Shown here: positions 60,691 to 64,000 of the stretch, piece by piece
Layout: every line of letters starts with the position of its first letter
How positions within the stretch are numbered: position 1 is the stretch's first letter
From: Ruegeria sp. YS9
GTDB taxonomy: Bacteria > Pseudomonadota > Alphaproteobacteria > Rhodobacterales > Rhodobacteraceae
Reading direction: 5' to 3'
Length of the DNA stretch: 64,000 bases
NCBI RefSeq assembly: GCF_024628725.1
Contig: NZ_CP102409.1
Coordinates: forward strand, 1,645,001 to 1,709,000
Program-made: the position numbers and the translations under genes
The notes under the pieces: generated by a model
The model's input: only the letters and a program-made list of their open reading frames with translations
Told to the model about the DNA's origin: nothing
Database searches by the model: none

Positions 60691-60719
60691 AAAAAGGCGC
60701 GCCCGGTCGGGGCGCGCCT
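60691..60719 (-). terminator. Terminator of the tatABC operon
   Basis: AGGCGCGCC (60695-60703) and GGCGCGCCT (60711-60719), 9 bp, 7-base loop; on the minus strand the stem leads into TTTT. It lies just after the tatC stop. Confidence 0.8.
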
Positions 60720-60738
60720 CGGTTGTTGTTTCAGCAGA

Positions 60739-61620
60739 TTACTTGTCGTCTTCGAATTCCCGCATCAGATCTTCGTCTGCTTCGGCTTCTTCATCGTCAT
60801 AGTAGCCGTCGGCACGCAACTGCTCTTCCCGTTTCCTTTCAACCCGGGCCACCAGGAAGATCGAGATCTCGTAGAGGCCATAGACCACAACAAAGAGAAT
60901 AATCTGCGTGATCACGTCCGGAGGCGTCACGATCGCCGCCAGCACCAGAATGCCAACCACCGCATATTTGCGCATGGCCCCCAGACCTTCGGCGCTGACC
61001 AGCCCTGCCTTGCCCATCAGGGTCAGAAGAACCGGCAATTGGAAGCACAGCCCAAAGGCCACGATGAACTTGATCGTCAGGTTCAGGTATTCCTGCGCCG
61101 AGCCCTGAAACACCACGCTCAGCGGCGCTGTAGTTACTCCATCGGCCACGGCTTCACCTTCAGCCCCGAACTGCTGGAACCCAAGGAAGAAGTCATAGGC
61201 CAACGGCGTGACGACGTAGAAAGCAAAGCTTGCACCCAGAAGGAACATGAAGGGCGAGGCCAGCATGAAAGGCAGAAACGCATTCTTTTCCGACTTGTAG
61301 AGGCCCGGAGCCACAAAGCGCCACATCTGCATCCCGATATAGGGAAACGCCAGAATGAACCCGCCAAGCAGCGAGACCTTGATCGCGACAAAGAACCCTT
61401 CCTGTGGCGATATGAAGATCAGGCCGCAATCCTGTCCACGCTCATTCAGAACCTCACACAGGGGATTGGTCAGAAAGTTGAAGAGCGGCGTGGCCACCGT
61501 AAAGCAGATGATCATCCCGACCAGAAAGGCCACGACGCAGTGGATCAACCGCGTACGCAGCTCGGCCAGATGCTCGATCAATGGGGCCGAGGTATCTTCG
61601 ATCTCGTCGGTCTTGGTCAT
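60739..61620 (-). CDS. tatC: Sec-independent (Tat) translocase subunit TatC
   Basis: 293 residues with six hydrophobic segments. The N-terminal [13 protein letters not shown] motif and the periplasmic [14 protein letters not shown] contain conserved glutamates needed for signal-peptide recognition and assembly. A long acidic C-terminal tail ([17 protein letters not shown]) is present. It overlaps tatB by ATGA. Confidence 0.95.
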   Translation of the reverse strand: MTKTDEIEDTSAPLIEHLAELRTRLIHCVVAFLVGMIICFTVATPLFNFLTNPLCEVLNERGQDCGLIFISPQEGFFVAIKVSLLGGFILAFPYIGMQMWRFVAPGLYKSEKNAFLPFMLASPFMFLLGASFAFYVVTPLAYDFFLGFQQFGAEGEAVADGVTTAPLSVVFQGSAQEYLNLTIKFIVAFGLCFQLPVLLTLMGKAGLVSAEGLGAMRKYAVVGILVLAAIVTPPDVITQIILFVVVYGLYEISIFLVARVERKREEQLRADGYYDDEEAEADEDLMREFEDDK

Positions 61621-62075
61621 GTTTCGCCTTCAGTCTTCAGCGCCGCTTCGGCTTCTTCGGCCTTGGCCAGGGCCTCGGCAGCTTCCTTGGCTTTGCGCTC
61701 GGCGGCGGCGCGGGCCGTTGAGGCCTGAATTTTCTTGGCCTGTTCGGCTCGCTCGGCTGCCAGTTTACCGGTTTCGCTGTCAGGATCGAACTTGGTGGGA
61801 TCCATGCTTTTCGCCATATCCTGCGCGGCTTGTTTCACGCCATCCATGGCCGAGCCAACCGGATTCGCGGCGGCGTTGAGACCTTTCTTGATCTCGTTCA
61901 CACCGGCCTGATCGGCCGCCTCGTTCATGGCGCTGCTGAATTCGCGTGCCATGCCACGGGCCTTGCCGACAAATCGCCCCACATTGCGGAACAAAACCGG
62001 CAGGTCCTTCGGCCCGACGACGATCAGGGCGACAATGCCGATGACCAGAAGTTCGGTCCAGCCCAAGTCAAACAT
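61617..62075 (-). CDS. tatB: Tat translocase subunit TatB
   Basis: 152 residues: one N-terminal membrane segment ([20 protein letters not shown]), the amphipathic helix with family motif [16 protein letters not shown], then an Ala/Glu-rich charged tail that is likely helical. It forms the TatBC receptor for twin-arginine signal peptides. Starts six bases after the tatA stop. Confidence 0.93.
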   Translation of the reverse strand: MFDLGWTELLVIGIVALIVVGPKDLPVLFRNVGRFVGKARGMAREFSSAMNEAADQAGVNEIKKGLNAAANPVGSAMDGVKQAAQDMAKSMDPTKFDPDSETGKLAAERAEQAKKIQASTARAAAERKAKEAAEALAKAEEAEAALKTEGET

Positions 62076-62081
62076 CCGCGC

Positions 62082-62297
62082 TTACGCCTTGTCTTTCTCG
62101 GTTTCAGGCGTGACGTCCTTGGCCAGTTCCGACGCGTCCTGCTCCAGTTCTTCCGAACCGTCTTTGACGCCCTTCTTGAACGCGGTGATGCCTTTGCCGA
62201 CTTCGCCCATCAGCGAGCTGATCTTGCCGCGGCCAAACAGAACCAGAACCACGACGGCGATCAGCAGAAGACCGGGAAGGCCGATATTGTTGAGCAT
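62082..62297 (-). CDS. tatA: Tat translocase subunit TatA
   Basis: 71 residues. Single membrane segment ([20 protein letters not shown]), [20 protein letters not shown] amphipathic helix, then a short acidic tail. It polymerises to form the Tat pore. AAGGAG lies about 8 bases before the ATG. tatA-tatB-tatC form one operon; the window holds one clear Tat-type substrate, the SYLF lipoprotein. Confidence 0.95.
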   Translation of the reverse strand: MLNNIGLPGLLLIAVVVLVLFGRGKISSLMGEVGKGITAFKKGVKDGSEELEQDASELAKDVTPETEKDKA

Positions 62298-62519
62298 GTC
62301 TCTTCTCCTTTTTCATCGACGCATATGCGCGTCGGGAATATGAACTGGGACCGTGTTTACGCCTCCAGGCCCTGTCCCAAAAGGGATACGGCACAGATTG
62401 AGGGCGAAAATTGACCTCATCTGCAAAAAACTATGGGCTCGCATTTTCCAACTGACAGGTCTATGTCAGTTGGGCGTCATTAAGAGGACGGTATCGAAAC
62501 CTGGTCAACGGAGAACCAA

Positions 62520-62825
62520 ATGACCCATGTTGCTGAAATCGTCACCTTCACTCTTGCCAACGGCACCACCCCTGAAGAGTTCGTGAAGCTCAGCCAAGCA
62601 TCCGAAGCCTTTGTTCGCAGCGCGCCTGGCTTTGCCCACCGGCAGCTTAGTCAGGGCGCAGACGGGCGCTGGACCGACTATGTCGTCTGGACGGACATGA
62701 AGGCCGCGCAGGACGCTGCGGCGCAGTTCCCGCAACAGGAATGTGCAGCAGGCATGATGGCGGCCATCAACCCTGAAAGCGTTCAGATGCGCCATGAGGC
62801 TGTATTATGGAACATGACTGCCTAG
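62520..62825 (+). CDS. Dimeric alpha/beta-barrel (ABM-like) protein
   Basis: 101 residues: strand HVAEIVTFTLANG, helix PEEFVKLSQASEAFVRSAPG, strand TDYVVWTDMKAAQDAAAQF. Such proteins are small oxygenases or ligand-binding dimers; no metal-binding His pair is clear. GGAG lies about 8 bases before ATG. It is 21 bp upstream of the WYL regulator and divergent from tatA; the regulator may control it. Confidence 0.72.
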   Translation: MTHVAEIVTFTLANGTTPEEFVKLSQASEAFVRSAPGFAHRQLSQGADGRWTDYVVWTDMKAAQDAAAQFPQQECAAGMMAAINPESVQMRHEAVLWNMTA

Positions 62826-62846
62826 GCGCGGTCCGGACGGCGTGTC

Positions 62847-63518
62847 ATGCGCCGAACTGACCGCCTGTTCGATATCATCCAGATCCTGCGCGACGGCAAA
62901 CTGCACCGCGCGCAGGACATCGCGGACCGGCTGGAAGTGTCGGTCCGCACCATCTATCGCGACATGGATACTCTGGTCGCTTCGGGCGTCCCGGTCGAAG
63001 GTGAGCGCGGCGTGGGTTACATGGTGCGCGAGCAGATCACCCTACCGCCGCTGAATCTGACCCCGGCCGAGCTCGAGGCCCTGAACCTCGGTATGGCCAT
63101 CGTGGCCGAGGCCGCGGATCCAGAGCTGAAAGCCGCCGCGAACTCTCTGGCAGACAAGATCGATGCCGTTCTGCCCACACAGGTTGTGGCCGAAGCCGAT
63201 AGCTGGAAATTCGCGGTCTACCCTTTTGCCGATGCAGCCCGCGGGCTTGCGCATATGGCTCCGATCCGCGCCGCCATCAAATCACGCCAGAAACTTCGGC
63301 TGTCCTACCGCCGCATTGACGGCGTTCTGACCGAACGCACCATCCGTCCGCTTCACATGGAGTATTGGGGCCGCGTCTGGACACTTACCGCATGGTGCGA
63401 ATTGCGAAACGGTTTCCGCGTCTTCCGCATCGACCTGATCGAATCCGTCTCGCCGCTGCCAGAGATCTTCGCAGACGAACCCGGCAAACGCCTGAGCGAC
63501 TACGACCCAAACGCCTGA
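62847..63518 (+). CDS. YafY-type HTH/WYL-domain transcriptional regulator
   Basis: 223 residues. N-terminal winged HTH of the DeoR/HTH_11 type (RRTDRLFDIIQILRDGKLHR, SVRTIYRDMDTL, RGVGYMV) and a C-terminal WYL domain (about 130-205: KLRLSYRRIDG, IRPLHMEYWGRVWTLTAWC). WYL domains sense nucleotide-like or DNA-derived ligands. It probably regulates the ABM-like gene just upstream. Its stop meets the M23 gene across repeat copy D. Confidence 0.9.
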   Translation: MRRTDRLFDIIQILRDGKLHRAQDIADRLEVSVRTIYRDMDTLVASGVPVEGERGVGYMVREQITLPPLNLTPAELEALNLGMAIVAEAADPELKAAANSLADKIDAVLPTQVVAEADSWKFAVYPFADAARGLAHMAPIRAAIKSRQKLRLSYRRIDGVLTERTIRPLHMEYWGRVWTLTAWCELRNGFRVFRIDLIESVSPLPEIFADEPGKRLSDYDPNA

Positions 63519-63522
63519 CGCA

Positions 63523-63574
63523 CTTCATCTTTTCAAAAATACTCCCGCCGAAGGCATGGCCCGAAACGGGCCAT
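63523..63574 (-). repeat. Roseobacter intergenic repeat, copy D
   Basis: On the minus strand: hairpin ATGGCCCG/CGGGCCAT (63556-63563 with 63567-63574), then GCCTTCGGCGGGAGTATTTT, TGAAAAGATGAAG. It lies between the convergent WYL regulator and LytM-like gene. Confidence 0.8.
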
Positions 63575-63580
63575 ACGCCC

Positions 63581-64000
63581 TCATTTCAGGTAGGGATCCG
63601 GATCCACCGATTCAAACCCTTTGCGTACCTCGAAATGCACATAGGCATCATCCCCGCCCCTCAACTGCGCCAGCTTTTGTCCACGGCGCACACGATCCCC
63701 TTTCTTGACGGTGATGTCATCGACATTGGCATAGACCGTCAGCAGATCGTTTTTGTGTTTGAGAACGATGATCGGCACCTGATCCGCGTCCGCGGTAATC
63801 GCCGCAACGGTTCCGGCCTCAGCCGCGTTGACGGCTGTGCCAGGGGCCGCAGCAATGTCGATACCTTCGTTCTTGCCCTTTTTATAGCCGCGAATGATGG
63901 TGCCGCTGACCGGCAGCGACATGGCCGAAGATCGCGTGTTCGTCGGGGCTTCAGCCGTCACATCAGGGGCTTCAACCAGCGGCGCGACCTTTTCGTCGGG
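63581..64000 (-). CDS. LytM/M23-domain protein, degenerate active site (5' end outside window)
   Basis: The open frame runs to the window edge on the minus strand, so only the C-terminal ~139 residues are seen. The LytM fold blocks are present (GTIIRGYKKGKNEGIDIAAA, LLTVYANVDDITVKKGDRV, GQKLAQLRGG, VHFEVRKG), but two zinc-ligand histidines are replaced: Asn/Glu where HxGID is expected, and Tyr in YVHF for HxH. This matches EnvC/NlpD/DipM-like factors, which activate cell-wall amidases without cutting themselves. An upstream Pro/Ala-rich region suggests an extended linker. Confidence 0.88.
   Translation of the reverse strand, partial: PDEKVAPLVEAPDVTAEAPTNTRSSAMSLPVSGTIIRGYKKGKNEGIDIAAAPGTAVNAAEAGTVAAITADADQVPIIVLKHKNDLLTVYANVDDITVKKGDRVRRGQKLAQLRGGDDAYVHFEVRKGFESVDPDPYLK

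Noticed and set aside
1..64000. tRNA, rRNA and CRISPR arrays
   Set aside because: No T-loop/acceptor patterns, rRNA segments or regularly spaced repeats were found by reading both strands.

Overview
This window looks like chromosomal DNA of a marine Roseobacter-group alphaproteobacterium (Rhodobacteraceae, Ruegeria/Phaeobacter-like). The clues are high GC, densely packed genes with 1-4 base start/stop overlaps, the order dusB-ntrB-ntrC-ntrY-ntrX followed by trkA-trkH-hfq-hflX, a fused ispDF, an alr-mlaE-mlaF-pqiA-radA-cvpA-purF run, and the short intergenic repeats typical of the group. No rRNA, tRNA, CRISPR, phage or transposase gene was seen. The sequence is cut inside a gene at both ends.

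Layout. 1-10 kb: M32 carboxypeptidase and heme A synthase, a TrmJ-like RNA methylase, a ThiE-like protein, a HupE-like membrane protein, a pseudouridine-degrading pair (psuK-psuG), a DUF502 protein, a patatin and 3-hydroxybutyrate dehydrogenase. 10-18.9 kb: a predicted small RNA, a peptide-type ABC binding protein, a small helical protein, an XRE-cupin regulator divergent from an acyl-CoA synthetase/DsbA-like pair, an MFS exporter and a TPR protein. 18.9-28.3 kb: mfd with a small membrane partner, hemB, a Tat-type SYLF lipoprotein, a penicillin-acylase-family hydrolase and two small alpha/beta proteins. 28.3-40.7 kb: the nitrogen two-component cluster, potassium uptake and the Hfq/HflX pair, all on the minus strand but interrupted by one opposite-facing lipoprotein gene. 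40.8-49.9 kb: ispDF-pgpA-pncC, amtB, pyrE, dnaB, a Hint-domain protein, an acetyltransferase and alanine racemase. 49.9-58.5 kb: mlaEF, then an AT-richer insert holding an orphan gene, a truncated duplicate of the pqiA-like gene and a cytochrome b561, then intact pqiA, radA, cvpA and purF. 58.5-64 kb: a small protein, an SDR, a DUF815 ATPase, tatABC, a small alpha/beta-barrel protein with a WYL regulator, and a degenerate LytM factor.

How the genes work together. NtrB/C, NtrY/X, DusB and AmtB suggest a nitrogen-control neighbourhood. NtrC and NtrX both lack the GAFTGA loop needed to contact sigma54, as described for Rhodobacter capsulatus NtrC. TatABC would export the SYLF lipoprotein. MlaE/F with the PqiA-like protein point to envelope lipid handling.

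Most interesting observations. (1) A predicted ~75-nt small RNA at 10169-10243 has a near-consensus promoter, a 5' hairpin and a strong terminator. (2) The first ~211 bp of the pqiA-like gene is duplicated, and the two copies flank a cytochrome b561 gene. (3) A family of hairpin-plus-tail repeats sits at gene ends, including a ~23-bp-stem palindrome between two convergent genes. (4) A TPR protein carries unusually dense His/Glu motifs.
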